Shown here: in pieces, positions 9,295 through 17,399 of the stretch | How the letters are laid out: the number at the start of each line of letters is the position of its first letter | Numbering within the stretch: the stretch's first letter is position 1 | Origin: Fibrella aestuarina BUZ 2 | GTDB taxonomy: Bacteria; Bacteroidota; Bacteroidia; Cytophagales; Spirosomataceae | Length of the DNA: 64,000 nucleotides | Assembly (NCBI RefSeq): GCF_000331105.1 | Contig: NC_020054.1 | Coordinates: 6,337,815-6,401,814, forward strand | Reading direction: 5' to 3' | Program-made: the position numbers and the translations under genes | The notes under the pieces: generated by a model | Told to the model about the DNA's origin: nothing | Database searches by the model: none | Seen by the model: only the letters and a program-made list of their open reading frames with translations

Positions 9295-9408
9295 TAGACA
9301 GGCTATTGTCTAAGGCGGGTTGAGGCAACTCAAAGCCCTGTCGTTCGGTTTTAGGTATAGTCCCCGGCTCCGTCAGCAGCTATCCCTGGCGGCGGCCTCG
9401 TTCTGCGT

Positions 9409-10167
9409 ATGCCTCGTTTCGCGTTTGTTCTGCTCCTGTTTCTCGCCGCCTGTTCGGATAAAAAAGAGCGCCCGGCCGCCGCTGCCGACGAACCCAGCTA
9501 CACGGTATTTTTCATCGACAAAAGCCTTAGCAACAGCAGCCTGGAAGGTGCCAGAGCTACTTATGAGCGGGTGATCCGGGAAGCCATCGCCGACAATGTG
9601 CATCAGAAGGGCGACAAGGTTGTCGTGTATTTCATTCACGACAACACGGCCAAAGCCCGTGCGCTTTCACTGACGGCCCGTACCCCTTTGCCCGAGGTAG
9701 AAGGCGCCAGCCCCACCGACCGCGAAGCCGCCCAGTCAGATTATGAATTGCAGTTGACCCGCGAACAGGCGACGCTTCAGCGGCAGGTACTGGCCAAACT
9801 CGATCAGGCCAATACCAACAAATCCAACCAGCATACCGACATCTGGGGGAGCCTCGACGTGCTGGCGCGCGCCGATGAGTCGGGTCGTCAGGTACGTGCC
9901 TATTACCTCAGTGATATGGTCGAGAGCATGAGCGGGGCCGATCGGCGTGATTTCCACAAAATGCCCCCCGCCAGCAACGAACAAGCCGACGATTGGGCCA
10001 AAGCCGACGCCAAGAAGCTCGGTGAGCAGTACGCCATCGGGTCGCCGAGCGTCCGACTGGTCCTGCCCTTTGCGGCTACGGCGTCGGCCAAGGAAAACAA
10101 CCCTACCGTCACGCGCTACTGGCATACCCTGCTGGAAACGATGGGCGCACAGGAAGTGACGGAGTAG
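9409..10167 (+). CDS. VWA-like lipoprotein
   Basis: 252 residues. The N terminus is a lipoprotein signal with lipobox FLAAC (Cys15). Residues 37-41 give DKSLS, matching the DxSxS metal-ion-dependent adhesion site of von Willebrand A folds; further acidic positions occur at HTDIWGSL and YLSDMVES. This suggests a surface- or periplasm-facing, metal-dependent binding domain. The partner is unknown; the OmpA-like gene just upstream is a candidate by proximity. The fold call rests on motif pattern only. Confidence 0.7.
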   Translation: MPRFAFVLLLFLAACSDKKERPAAAADEPSYTVFFIDKSLSNSSLEGARATYERVIREAIADNVHQKGDKVVVYFIHDNTAKARALSLTARTPLPEVEGASPTDREAAQSDYELQLTREQATLQRQVLAKLDQANTNKSNQHTDIWGSLDVLARADESGRQVRAYYLSDMVESMSGADRRDFHKMPPASNEQADDWAKADAKKLGEQYAIGSPSVRLVLPFAATASAKENNPTVTRYWHTLLETMGAQEVTE

Positions 10168-10197
10168 TACAAAGTGCCCATTTATCGATTCCCACCT

Positions 10198-10650
10198 ATG
10201 CCCCCCTCCCATCACACCGACGACTACGGCCACCTATTGGCCGATCTTAAGACAGCCATTCGACAGGCCCGCCTGCGCGCTACCCTGGCCGCCAACGCCG
10301 AACTACTACACCTCTACTGGTAACTAGGTATTGCTATTCTGGAACGCCAGAAAGTGGCGCAGTGGGGTGATAAAGTGACAGCACAGCTAGCAGCCGATTT
10401 GCAACGTGAGTTTCCTGAGATGAAGGGTTTGTCACATCGCAACATCAAGTACATGAAGCAGTTTGCAGCGACTTATCCTGACTTCTTAATTGGGCAACGG
10501 CCCGTTGCCCAATTACCGTGGGCGCACCATGTGATTTTACTGGACAAAGTAAATTCGTCAGAGAGCCGGGCCTTTTATACTGCTAAAGCGCTGGAAAACG
10601 GCTGGTCACGCGATGTGTTGAGCCTGCAAATCAAGTCGGGATTGCACGAA
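10198..10650 (+). pseudogene. DUF1016 (YhcG-type) nuclease gene remnant
   Basis: Starts with ATG at 10198 and reads the DUF1016 N-terminal domain, but an in-frame TAA at 10321-10323 interrupts the conserved LYW-(stop)-LG motif, where relatives commonly have Gln or Glu; a CAA to TAA change would explain it. After the stop the frame continues (QWGDKVTAQLAADLQREFP, LSHRNIKYMKQFAA, LDKVNSSESRAFY) until about SGLHEPG, then similarity ends. The whole C-terminal PD-(D/E)xK nuclease domain is missing, replaced by the end of the convergent lipoprotein gene. It is therefore inactivated twice. Intact DUF1016 proteins often sit near restriction-modification or defence genes; none is seen here. Confidence 0.8.
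10487..10515. repeat. 29-bp perfect palindrome inside the DUF1016 remnant
   Basis: 14-bp arms around a single central C. It corresponds to the linker just before the conserved PWAHHVILLDKV segment, so it was in frame in the parental gene. Confidence 0.75.
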
Positions 10651-10687
10651 CCGGGGTTGGGGAGGTGCAACGCATTACGGCATGCGC

Positions 10688-11173
10688 CTACCGCCTGCTG
10701 GCTTTCAGTTCCATGCGGACGGTTTCGCCGCTTTTGCTGATCTCTTCTATGTTCACCACAAAGGCATTGTCGTCGAAGCGGGCAAGTTTCCGGCCTTTGC
10801 CATACAGGTCGTACCCGTTACCGTTGGTTTGAATCTCCATTTCCTGCTGGTAACTAATATTTTCGACGGCAGCCCCCTGCTGAAACACCGACTTATCAAT
10901 CACCGTCGAGACGGTCAGGTCGATCCGGTTTTCGGCTTTGCGCTCCACCTTGATCTGCGACGACAGCACCGGCTTGCCATTCAGCAGGATTGGGTACTGA
11001 ATCACTTGCTGTGGGTACGTTCCCGCCTGCATTTCAATCGTATTCACCTCGTACGTACCTGCCAGACGGCGGCCCCGATCGGGCGAGGTGGCGGGCGACA
11101 CCGTCGAGTCGGCGGGTGATGAACAGCCAGCCATCGCCAGCAGAAAAGCCATTGGGTAGAGTAAGCGTTTCAT
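10688..11173 (-). CDS. Small predicted lipoprotein
   Basis: 161 residues starting MKRLLYPMAFLLAMAGC, with lipobox Cys17 followed by SSPAD. After a Ser/Pro-rich linker comes a beta-rich domain (LAGTYEVNTIEMQAGTYP, NRIDLTVSTVIDKSVF). No enzyme motif is visible and the family is not recognised. It is transcribed towards the DUF1016 remnant and divergently from the amidohydrolase gene. Confidence 0.75.
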   Translation of the reverse strand: MKRLLYPMAFLLAMAGCSSPADSTVSPATSPDRGRRLAGTYEVNTIEMQAGTYPQQVIQYPILLNGKPVLSSQIKVERKAENRIDLTVSTVIDKSVFQQGAAVENISYQQEMEIQTNGNGYDLYGKGRKLARFDDNAFVVNIEEISKSGETVRMELKASRR

Positions 11174-11347
11174 AGACGAGTTGCGTTAAACGTAAAGTTG
11201 ATTGGAACGGGGAACACGTTAAGCAATAACCTTAGCAAAGTAGCTGATTGGTAGCAGACTAGCTACATAAAGTTAGCCAACTGCCCGTGTGTTGATGCGC
11301 CTTTCGCCACGTGTGCTATCTTGCATTTCCCACAAATCGCCTCCCCC

Positions 11348-12985
11348 ATGCGCCGCCCCTCACTGCCTCTCACAGCGCTCCTTCTTCATCTTACCTTTTT
11401 CATCTTTCATTCCACCCTGGCGCAGGTCGAGAAGGCACCGGCGCGCAAGAGCGGCGAAGGGGGCGGGCCGTATAACCGGCTCATCATCCGGGGCGTCACG
11501 CTCATCAACAGCACGGGTGCGCCACCGATGGGGCCGGTGGATATTGTGGTGGAAAAGAACCGCATCGCGCAGATTCAGCAGGTAGGCTACCCCGGCGTGG
11601 CTATCGATCCGAAAAGCCGGCCCAAAGCGGGGGCGGGCGATCAGGAACTCAACTGCGACGGCATGTATTTGATGCCGGGGTTCGTGGACATGCACGGGCA
11701 TATTGGCGGACAGGCGCAGGGAGCCAATGCCGAATACGTCTTTAAACTCTGGCTCGGCCACGGCATCACCACCATCCGCGACCCGTCGGCGGGTAACGGG
11801 CTGGATTGGGTGCTGGAACACCGCGCCAAAAGCGACCGCAACGAGATTGTGGCCCCGCGCATCAAAGCCTACACGGTATTCGGGCAGGGTAGCAAAGCCC
11901 CCATCACCACCCCCGACCAGGCCCGCGCCTGGGTACGTCAGAACGCCGAACGGGGTGCCGACGGCATCAAGTTTTTCGGGGCTGAACCAGGCGTCTTTCG
12001 GGCGGCGTTGGACGAAAACAAAAAATTAGGCCTTCGCTCGGCCTGCCACCACGCCCAACTGGAAGTGGCCCGCATGAACGCGCTGGCTACCGCCAAAGCC
12101 GGTCTGACCACGATGGAGCACTGGTATGGTCTACCCGAAGCCCTCTTCGCCGACCGGACCGTGCAGGACTATCCCGCCACCTACAACTACAACAACGAGC
12201 AGAACCGTTTCGAGGAGGCGGGCAACCTCTGGCAACAGGCCGCCAAACCCGGCACCGACCGCTGGAACAAGGTGATGGATGAACTCATCGCCCTCGATTT
12301 CACCCTTGACCCAACGTTCAACATCTACGAAGCCAACCGCGAACTGATGCTCGCCCGCCGCGCCGAGTGGCACGACGACTACACCCTGCCTAGCCTGTGG
12401 CGTTTCTACGGCCCCAGCCGCATCTCGCACGGGTCGTACTGGCACAATTGGGGCACCGAGCAGGAAGTGGCCTGGAAGAAAAACTACCAGCTCTGGATGG
12501 CGTTCATCAACGAATACAAAAACCGGGGTGGACGCGTCACTGCGGGCTCCGATTCGGGCTTCATCTACCAGCTTTACGGCTTTGCCTACATCCGCGAACT
12601 GGAACTCCTGCGCGAAGCCGGTTTTCATCCGCTCGAAGTGGTGCGGGCCGCCACCATCAAAGGGGCGGAAGCGCTCGGCATGGCCGATCAGATCGGGTCG
12701 GTGGAAGTGGGGAAACTGGCTGATTTCGTCATCGTGAAAGAAAACCCGCTCGCCAACCTGAAAACCCTGTATGGTACCGGAGCCATTCACCTCAACGAGA
12801 AAAACGAAGTCGAGCGCGTCGGCGGCGTGACCTACACGGTGAAAGACGGCGTAGTCTACGACGCCAAACAACTACTCGCCGATGTGCGAGCGTTGGTAGC
12901 TGAGGCCAAAAAGAAAGAGAATTTCGAGATCACGCAGCCGGGCATTGCTCCCAAAGCCGCCCAGCAAGGATCAGGCAAGCAATGA
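11348..12985 (+). CDS. Secreted amidohydrolase
   Basis: 545 residues; the ATG at 11348 is preferred over an upstream TTG because it begins a good signal peptide (MRRPSLPLTALLLHLTFFIF). Amidohydrolase superfamily: the metal motif DMHGH has His116 and His118; later probable ligands are in DGIKFFG (possible carbamylated Lys), CHHAQ, TMEHWYG and TAGSDSG (terminal Asp). The C-terminal composite beta domain is typical (VEVGKLADFVIVKENPL). Such exported members include cyclic dipeptidases and imidazolonepropionase-like enzymes; the substrate cannot be fixed here. A TATCTTGC element lies about 30 bp upstream. Confidence 0.88.
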   Translation: MRRPSLPLTALLLHLTFFIFHSTLAQVEKAPARKSGEGGGPYNRLIIRGVTLINSTGAPPMGPVDIVVEKNRIAQIQQVGYPGVAIDPKSRPKAGAGDQELNCDGMYLMPGFVDMHGHIGGQAQGANAEYVFKLWLGHGITTIRDPSAGNGLDWVLEHRAKSDRNEIVAPRIKAYTVFGQGSKAPITTPDQARAWVRQNAERGADGIKFFGAEPGVFRAALDENKKLGLRSACHHAQLEVARMNALATAKAGLTTMEHWYGLPEALFADRTVQDYPATYNYNNEQNRFEEAGNLWQQAAKPGTDRWNKVMDELIALDFTLDPTFNIYEANRELMLARRAEWHDDYTLPSLWRFYGPSRISHGSYWHNWGTEQEVAWKKNYQLWMAFINEYKNRGGRVTAGSDSGFIYQLYGFAYIRELELLREAGFHPLEVVRAATIKGAEALGMADQIGSVEVGKLADFVIVKENPLANLKTLYGTGAIHLNEKNEVERVGGVTYTVKDGVVYDAKQLLADVRALVAEAKKKENFEITQPGIAPKAAQQGSGKQ

Positions 12986-12994
12986 GTACCAATC

Positions 12995-13798
12995 TTACTC
13001 AATTGTGAATGCATCAGCGTCGAGATAGGCGGGGAAGCGGGCGCGGAAGGCGCGTAAGTCGTCGAGTGAAAGTGTTTGTTGATGCACCACTTCGGTATCG
13101 TATTGTCGGAACAGCACCTCACCCTTGAAGTCAATCAGGGCCGTGCCGCCTGTGTAGGGGTGGCCGTTGCCGTCGGTGCCTACGCGGTTGACACCCGCCA
13201 CGTAGCTGAGATTTTCAATGGCGCGGGCCTGCAACAGCGCGTCCCAGGCCGTTTGGCGGGGCGCGGGCCAGTTCGCCACATAAAGCAGCAGATCGTAGTC
13301 GAGTTGATCGGGGGCAATGAGCTGATTACGGCTCCAGACCGGAAACCGCAGGTCGTAGCAGATGAGCGGACAAATGCGCCAGCCACGCCAGGTACGTATC
13401 ATTCGCGACGTACCCGCCGTGTACGTTTTCTCTTCCCCCGCCATCCTGAACAGGTGGCGTTTGTCGTAGGTGGCAAACGTACCGTCGGGCTCCATCCAGA
13501 CCAGCCGGTTGTAAAACTGCCGACTGCCCCCCTCCCGGCTGCTTCCCTCCTGCACCACGTAACTGCCCGTAATGGCCGCGTTGGTTTGCTGCGCCAGTTG
13601 CCGCAGCCACCGAAACGTGGTCAGGTTCATGGGTTCGGCCACCGCCGCCGCGTCCATCGTGAAGCCCGTCGTGAACATTTCGGGCAGCACAATCAGATCG
13701 GTCGGCTCGGGCAGGTTGAACAGCGTCTCCTCAAGCATCGCCCGATTCGCAACCGGGTCGTGCCAGTGAAGGGCCGTTTGGACGAGAGTTAGGTGCAT
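12995..13798 (-). CDS. Carbon-nitrogen hydrolase, omega-amidase (YafV/Nit2-like)
   Basis: 267-residue nitrilase-superfamily enzyme with the full catalytic triad: Glu40 in VLPEMFTTGF, Lys113 in TYDKRHLF and Cys147 in LICYDLRFP. The MFTTGF and CYDLRFPVWSRN signatures match omega-amidases, which hydrolyse alpha-ketoglutaramate and ketosuccinamate left by glutamine/asparagine transaminases. Its 3' end is 9 bp from the convergent amidohydrolase gene. It lies upstream of no obvious transaminase. Confidence 0.9.
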   Translation of the reverse strand: MHLTLVQTALHWHDPVANRAMLEETLFNLPEPTDLIVLPEMFTTGFTMDAAAVAEPMNLTTFRWLRQLAQQTNAAITGSYVVQEGSSREGGSRQFYNRLVWMEPDGTFATYDKRHLFRMAGEEKTYTAGTSRMIRTWRGWRICPLICYDLRFPVWSRNQLIAPDQLDYDLLLYVANWPAPRQTAWDALLQARAIENLSYVAGVNRVGTDGNGHPYTGGTALIDFKGEVLFRQYDTEVVHQQTLSLDDLRAFRARFPAYLDADAFTIE

Positions 13799-13804
13799 AG
13801 AGGC

Positions 13805-13903
13805 AATGAATAATGTACAATGAACAATGTATAATGGGCTTTCGCGTAAGCAGTGGACCTGCTAGTTCATTGTACATCGTACATTATCCATTGTACATCA
13901 TTT
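13805..13903. repeat. Imperfect long hairpin between omega-amidase gene and def
   Basis: Left arm about 13813-13836 and right arm about 13868-13900 pair with a few mismatches; both arms consist of variants of AATGTACAATGAAC. Related in sequence to the hairpin at 38740-38847. The def stop codon (13898-13900) lies in the right arm. Confidence 0.75.
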
Positions 13904-14476
13904 TGAAAAACGCATCTTGTATTCCACGTCGACGTTGCCTTTGGTGATGTCGGCGAGGCGCTTTTTGAGCAGTTGCCGTTTCAGGGGCGACATGTAGTCA
14001 GTGAAGAGCTTGCCGTCGAGGTGATCGTACTCGTGTTGAATGATCCGGGCAGCAATGCCGTCGTATTCTTCCACATGCTCGTTCCAGTCGAGGTCGACGT
14101 ACCTGATCTTGATGAATTCGGGGCGGTACACATCGTTTCGGATGCCGGGAATGCTGAGGCAGCCCTCTTCAAACGCCCATTCGTCGCCGTCTTCTTCCAG
14201 AATTTCGGGGTTGATGAACACCTTCTTGAACCCCACCAGAGACGGGTCGAACTCGTCATCATCGGGCGTTTCGTCTTCGTTCATGGGCGTACCATCGACC
14301 ACAAACAGCCGTAGGCTCTGCCCAACCTGCGGCGCGGCCAGGCCCACCCCCGAAGCGGCATACATTGTTTCAAACATATTGTCGGCCAACGTCTTCACAT
14401 CAACCTGACCTTTCTCGATCTCTTTGGCGCGCTTCCGCAGAACCGGATCGCCATAGGCTACAATTGGGAGAATCAT
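13898..14476 (-). CDS. def: Peptide deformylase
   Basis: Removes the N-terminal formyl group from nascent proteins. All three motifs are present: GVGLAAPQ (residues 43-50), EEGCLSIP with metal ligand Cys106, and QHEYDH with His148, Glu149 and His152. The length is 192 residues; an acidic insert NEDETPDDDEFD near residue 70 is typical of Bacteroidota forms. It lies downstream of ruvX on the same strand, separated by a long hairpin. Confidence 0.97.
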   Translation of the reverse strand: MILPIVAYGDPVLRKRAKEIEKGQVDVKTLADNMFETMYAASGVGLAAPQVGQSLRLFVVDGTPMNEDETPDDDEFDPSLVGFKKVFINPEILEEDGDEWAFEEGCLSIPGIRNDVYRPEFIKIRYVDLDWNEHVEEYDGIAARIIQHEYDHLDGKLFTDYMSPLKRQLLKKRLADITKGNVDVEYKMRFSK

Positions 14477-14490
14477 ATCACTTGTGCTTC

Positions 14491-14556
14491 ATGGTTGCTG
14501 TTTAGCGGTTGGCGTTCCTGCTCTGGCAACAACGTCAACCGCTAAACAGCAACCAT
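14491..14556. repeat. Long hairpin between def and ruvX
   Basis: 26-bp arms (14491-14516 and 14531-14556) with one mismatch around a 14-nt loop. It lies 14 bp upstream of the def start, within what may be a ruvX-def transcript. Confidence 0.85.
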
Positions 14557-14561
14557 CAAAC

Positions 14562-14975
14562 CTATTTTTTACTTTCCATAAATGATTGCAAAATGATCGT
14601 CGCGCTGACCATGTCGATGGCCCCTTTCTGGCGACGGTCTTTTTTGCTCGTACCACCGGCGATCATCGCCTGCAAGGCCATCCGCGACGTAAACCGCTCG
14701 TCGTGCTGGTAGACGGTCTGCTCGGGAAACACCGTTTTAAGCTTTTTAATTAGCCCCCGCACCGCCGCTGTCGTGTCGGTGTCGGAACCATCGGTATTGG
14801 TTGGCCACCCCACCACAAACCCCTCTACCGGCTCGGCCGCCGCATAGGCCTTCAGCCGGTCGATGAGCGTGTGGGTCGGCACCGTTTCGAGCGCCGTTGC
14901 AATCAATTGCAGCGGGTCCGTAACGGCCAGGCCGGTCCGTTTGTTTCCGTAATCAATCGCCACGAGTCGCGCCAT
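14562..14975 (-). CDS. ruvX: Holliday junction resolvase-like YqgF/RuvX
   Basis: 137 residues, RNase H-like fold. Acidic active-site candidates are Asp8 (AIDYGNKRTGLAVTDP), Glu93 (DERFTSR) and Asp121 (GAIDMVSA). The family acts on structured nucleic acid, with roles reported in pre-16S rRNA 5' processing and in recombination. Its promoter region is shared divergently with the toxin-antitoxin-like pair. Confidence 0.93.
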   Translation of the reverse strand: MARLVAIDYGNKRTGLAVTDPLQLIATALETVPTHTLIDRLKAYAAAEPVEGFVVGWPTNTDGSDTDTTAAVRGLIKKLKTVFPEQTVYQHDERFTSRMALQAMIAGGTSKKDRRQKGAIDMVSATIILQSFMESKK

Positions 14976-14984
14976 AGTGTGGGC

Positions 14985-14992
14985 AAAGGTAC
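14985..14992 (-). promoter_or_regulatory. Predicted -7 element for ruvX
   Basis: Reads TACCTTTG on the minus strand, matching the Bacteroidota TAnnTTTG consensus, 10 bp before the ATG, which would give a very short leader. No convincing -33 TTG at the expected distance. Confidence 0.5.
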
Positions 14993-15021
14993 GGCGAAAG
15001 GCGATTAGCGACTTCTTTTCG

Positions 15022-15029
15022 TAACTTTG
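15022..15029 (+). promoter_or_regulatory. Predicted -7 element for the vapBC-like pair
   Basis: TAACTTTG matches TAnnTTTG and lies 28 bp before the start codon of the small antitoxin-like gene. Confidence 0.5.
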
Positions 15030-15056
15030 TATATTGAGTTAGCTGTTATTCGGATT

Positions 15057-15221
15057 ATGAAAGCACCCAAGCCTCTTACCGTGCGCGAACCAGATAAAAC
15101 AACCAGACCGAAGAAAAAACGCAGTCTGGATAACTCGTCCTTGTTACCATTTTTCGGTAAGAGTCCTGAGGGTATTTGGGACAAGGATATCCATACGGGC
15201 GAAGGGGACAATAGCTTCTAA
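15057..15221 (+). CDS. Probable VapB-like antitoxin
   Basis: 54 residues from the ATG at 15057. The N-terminal half is basic and Pro-rich (TVREPDKTTRPKKKRSLDN); the C-terminal part, FFGKSPEGIWDKDIHTGEG, looks like the toxin-wrapping tail of small antitoxins, with aromatic and acidic residues. Its stop codon overlaps the start codon of the PIN gene by one base, implying coupled translation. No DNA-binding fold is obvious at this length, so the antitoxin call rests mainly on context. Confidence 0.6.
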   Translation: MKAPKPLTVREPDKTTRPKKKRSLDNSSLLPFFGKSPEGIWDKDIHTGEGDNSF

Positions 15222-15682
15222 TGGATGAGCTCATTCTTGATACGATCACGTTAGATTACCTCACCCGTAACCAGAAGGCACTTTCTTCAGCCGCCCGTAG
15301 GCGAATCGAACAAGCCGATACGGTCTATGTCTGCGTAGTCAGCATGTGGGAGCTGGCTAATCATATTCGCGAAGGACTCATCGTGTTGAACGCCGATTTC
15401 GACACGTTTTATCAGAAAGCCTTACAGACACTGGGCATTACGCTACTGGACACGCAGTGGCTGGCGCTCAACTACCTGTCTACGTTCGATTACCAAATCA
15501 TTAGTAAACCCTGGCAGCGAACGATTAAAAACACATTGATAACGGGTATCAAGCAGGAACTACACAAAGACCCGTTCGATCGGATGATCATTGCTCACGG
15601 CCTGACCATGAACCTACCCGTTGTGTCGCCGGATACACTCTTCCCCTATTACGCTGATCGCGGATTGAAGGTCATCTGGTAA
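15221..15682 (+). CDS. PIN-domain ribonuclease, VapC-like toxin
   Basis: 153 residues. PIN catalytic acids are visible: Asp7 (ILDTITLDYL), Glu44 (VSMWELANHIREG), and Asp117/Asp120 in HKDPFDRMIIAHGL, with Asp138 in SPDTLFPYY. This is the LLDTH/HDPFDR subtype typical of VapC toxins, which cleave tRNA or rRNA. It overlaps the antitoxin-like gene by one base. The helix 3-4 region is longer than usual (KPWQRTIKNTLITG). Confidence 0.85.
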   Translation: MDELILDTITLDYLTRNQKALSSAARRRIEQADTVYVCVVSMWELANHIREGLIVLNADFDTFYQKALQTLGITLLDTQWLALNYLSTFDYQIISKPWQRTIKNTLITGIKQELHKDPFDRMIIAHGLTMNLPVVSPDTLFPYYADRGLKVIW

Positions 15683-15873
15683 GATCGCGTCACGGTTCGT
15701 TTTCACCTCAAACAATGGCGGCGAATAAACGTACCAGAGGCAGCTTCGTCCCATTTGTCATTTTCTCAGAAAGGCCTTCAGATGGACAGGGATACGTTGC
15801 GCCCCTAACCAATTTTTGCGCCGCGCCGGTTCGTTCGTTGAATTATACTAGTTTTAATTCTTGTTAACCCAGT

Positions 15874-16158
15874 ATGACTGACACCAACATGGAGTTGCGC
15901 TCAATTGAAAAAGCCACCAGCGCCATCGCCGACAAGTACCGCCTGTCGATCCTGATGCAATTGGCCAAGCAGGAAACCATGACCAGTTCCGACGTGCAGG
16001 AGCTGACGGGCCTCTCGCAGCCCTGCGTGTCGCACCACGTCAAGCAGCTGACCGACAGCGGGCTAGTGGAAGCCCAAAAAGAAGGGCGTAACCTGTTTCT
16101 GCGCCTTAACAAACCGGCTTTGCAGGAATTGGGTGAGTTTCTGAAAAACCTCGGCTAA
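15874..16158 (+). CDS. ArsR-family transcriptional regulator
   Basis: 94-residue winged-helix repressor-type protein: ADKYRLSILMQLAKQE, then the helix-turn-helix TSSDVQELTGLSQPCVSHHV. The only cysteine is Cys51, in the recognition helix at a position usually Ser or Thr, so it lacks the classic CxC metal site. A second ATG at codon 6 is possible. The Old Yellow Enzyme gene starts 75 bp downstream on the same strand, so co-regulation is likely. It is not close to the arsenic genes at the right end. Confidence 0.88.
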   Translation: MTDTNMELRSIEKATSAIADKYRLSILMQLAKQETMTSSDVQELTGLSQPCVSHHVKQLTDSGLVEAQKEGRNLFLRLNKPALQELGEFLKNLG

Positions 16159-16233
16159 AATTTTTCAGCAACACATCCAAACTTTTAAATCTTTAAATAG
16201 GTTGTCCATCCGAATCGTACTAACCAAATCAAC

Positions 16234-17325
16234 ATGGCAACACAGCTTTTCGAACCTGCCCAATTGGGTAATCTGACCCTTTCTAACCATATCGTGATGG
16301 CCCCCATGACCCGCAACCGGGCCACGGCGAGCCACGACGTGACCGACATCATGGCTACGTATTACGCGCAACGGGCATCGGCCGGTCTGATCGTAACGGA
16401 AGGCATTGCGCCGTCGCCCAATGGAAACGGTTACGCCCGGGTGCCGGGTATCTACACCGCCCAGCAGGTAGCCGGTTGGAAACAGGTAACCGATGCTGTC
16501 CACGCGGAAGGCGGTCGTATTTTTGCCCAGTTGATGCACACGGGGCGGGTAGGTCATCCGGTCAATATGCACGAAGGCGCACAGATTCTGGCCCCGTCGG
16601 CCGTCGCTGCTGCCGGCCAGATTTACACCGATGAGCAGGGCATGCAGGATCACCCCACGCCCGAAGCCTTCACCATTGACCAGATCAAAGCCACCATCCA
16701 GGAGTTTGTTACCGCCTCGAAAAACGCTATTGAAGCCGGTTTCGACGGCGTCGAACTGCACGGCGCTAACGGTTACCTGATCGAGCAGTTCCTGCGCAGC
16801 ACCAGCAACCAACGTACCGACGAATATGGCGGTAGCGTAGAGAACAACGCCCGGTTTGCGCTGGAAATCGCCGAGGCTGTATCGACCGCCATCGGCAAGG
16901 AGAAAGTAGGCATTCGCCTCTCGCCCTATGGCGTGTTCAACGACATGCCCTACGATCCGGCTTTCGACGCCCTTTACCATTACCTCGCCAAACAACTGAA
17001 CGACCACGTGGTGTACGTGCACCTCGTCGATCACGAAAGCATGGGCGCGCCAGCCGTAGCCCCGGCAATCGTTGACGCTGTTCGCGAGCATTACACAGGT
17101 ACCCTCATACTGAGCGGTGGCTACACCGCCGAAACGGCCGAAGCCGCCCTCGAAAGTGGCCGCGCCAACCTGGTCGCGTTTGGTCGTCCGTTCATTTCAA
17201 ACCCGGATCTGGTTGAACGCCTGAAAACCGGTGCCGACCTGAACCAGCCCGACTTCTCGACCTTCTATTCGCCTGGCGAAAAAGGCTATACCGACTACCC
17301 GACCCTGGCCGAAGTGTCCGCCTAA
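16234..17325 (+). CDS. Old Yellow Enzyme family alkene (enone) reductase, NemA-like
   Basis: 363-residue FMN-dependent oxidoreductase that reduces activated C=C bonds of enones, maleimides or nitro compounds using NAD(P)H. Motifs: FMN-binding VMAPMTRNRA at the N terminus; GLIVTEGIAPSPNGNGYARV; substrate-binding His176 and Asn179 in LHGANGYLIEQFL; then the conserved TDEYGGSVENNARF. Cytoplasmic. It follows the ArsR-type gene and is ended by a good intrinsic terminator, so a two-gene unit is likely. Confidence 0.93.
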   Translation: MATQLFEPAQLGNLTLSNHIVMAPMTRNRATASHDVTDIMATYYAQRASAGLIVTEGIAPSPNGNGYARVPGIYTAQQVAGWKQVTDAVHAEGGRIFAQLMHTGRVGHPVNMHEGAQILAPSAVAAAGQIYTDEQGMQDHPTPEAFTIDQIKATIQEFVTASKNAIEAGFDGVELHGANGYLIEQFLRSTSNQRTDEYGGSVENNARFALEIAEAVSTAIGKEKVGIRLSPYGVFNDMPYDPAFDALYHYLAKQLNDHVVYVHLVDHESMGAPAVAPAIVDAVREHYTGTLILSGGYTAETAEAALESGRANLVAFGRPFISNPDLVERLKTGADLNQPDFSTFYSPGEKGYTDYPTLAEVSA

Positions 17326-17350
17326 GTCAGGTACGTTTCCAATAAATGTA

Positions 17351-17382
17351 AAAAGGCCCGTCGCAAGCGACGGGCCTTTTTT
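17351..17382 (+). terminator. Intrinsic terminator
   Basis: 13-bp stem AAAAGGCCCGTCG with CAAG loop followed by a T-run, 25 bp after the reductase gene. The A-run on the other side could also serve the convergent glycosyltransferase gene. Confidence 0.9.
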
Positions 17383-17399
17383 GTGCTCTAGGTGGTGAA

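Noticed and set aside
10198..10650. Defence island around the DUF1016 gene
   Set aside because: The gene is decayed and no restriction-modification, Abi or other defence genes lie beside it.
15874..16158. ArsR regulator as controller of the arsenic genes
   Set aside because: It is 46 kb from arsC, lacks the metal-binding cysteines of arsenic-sensing ArsR, and sits next to an enone reductase.
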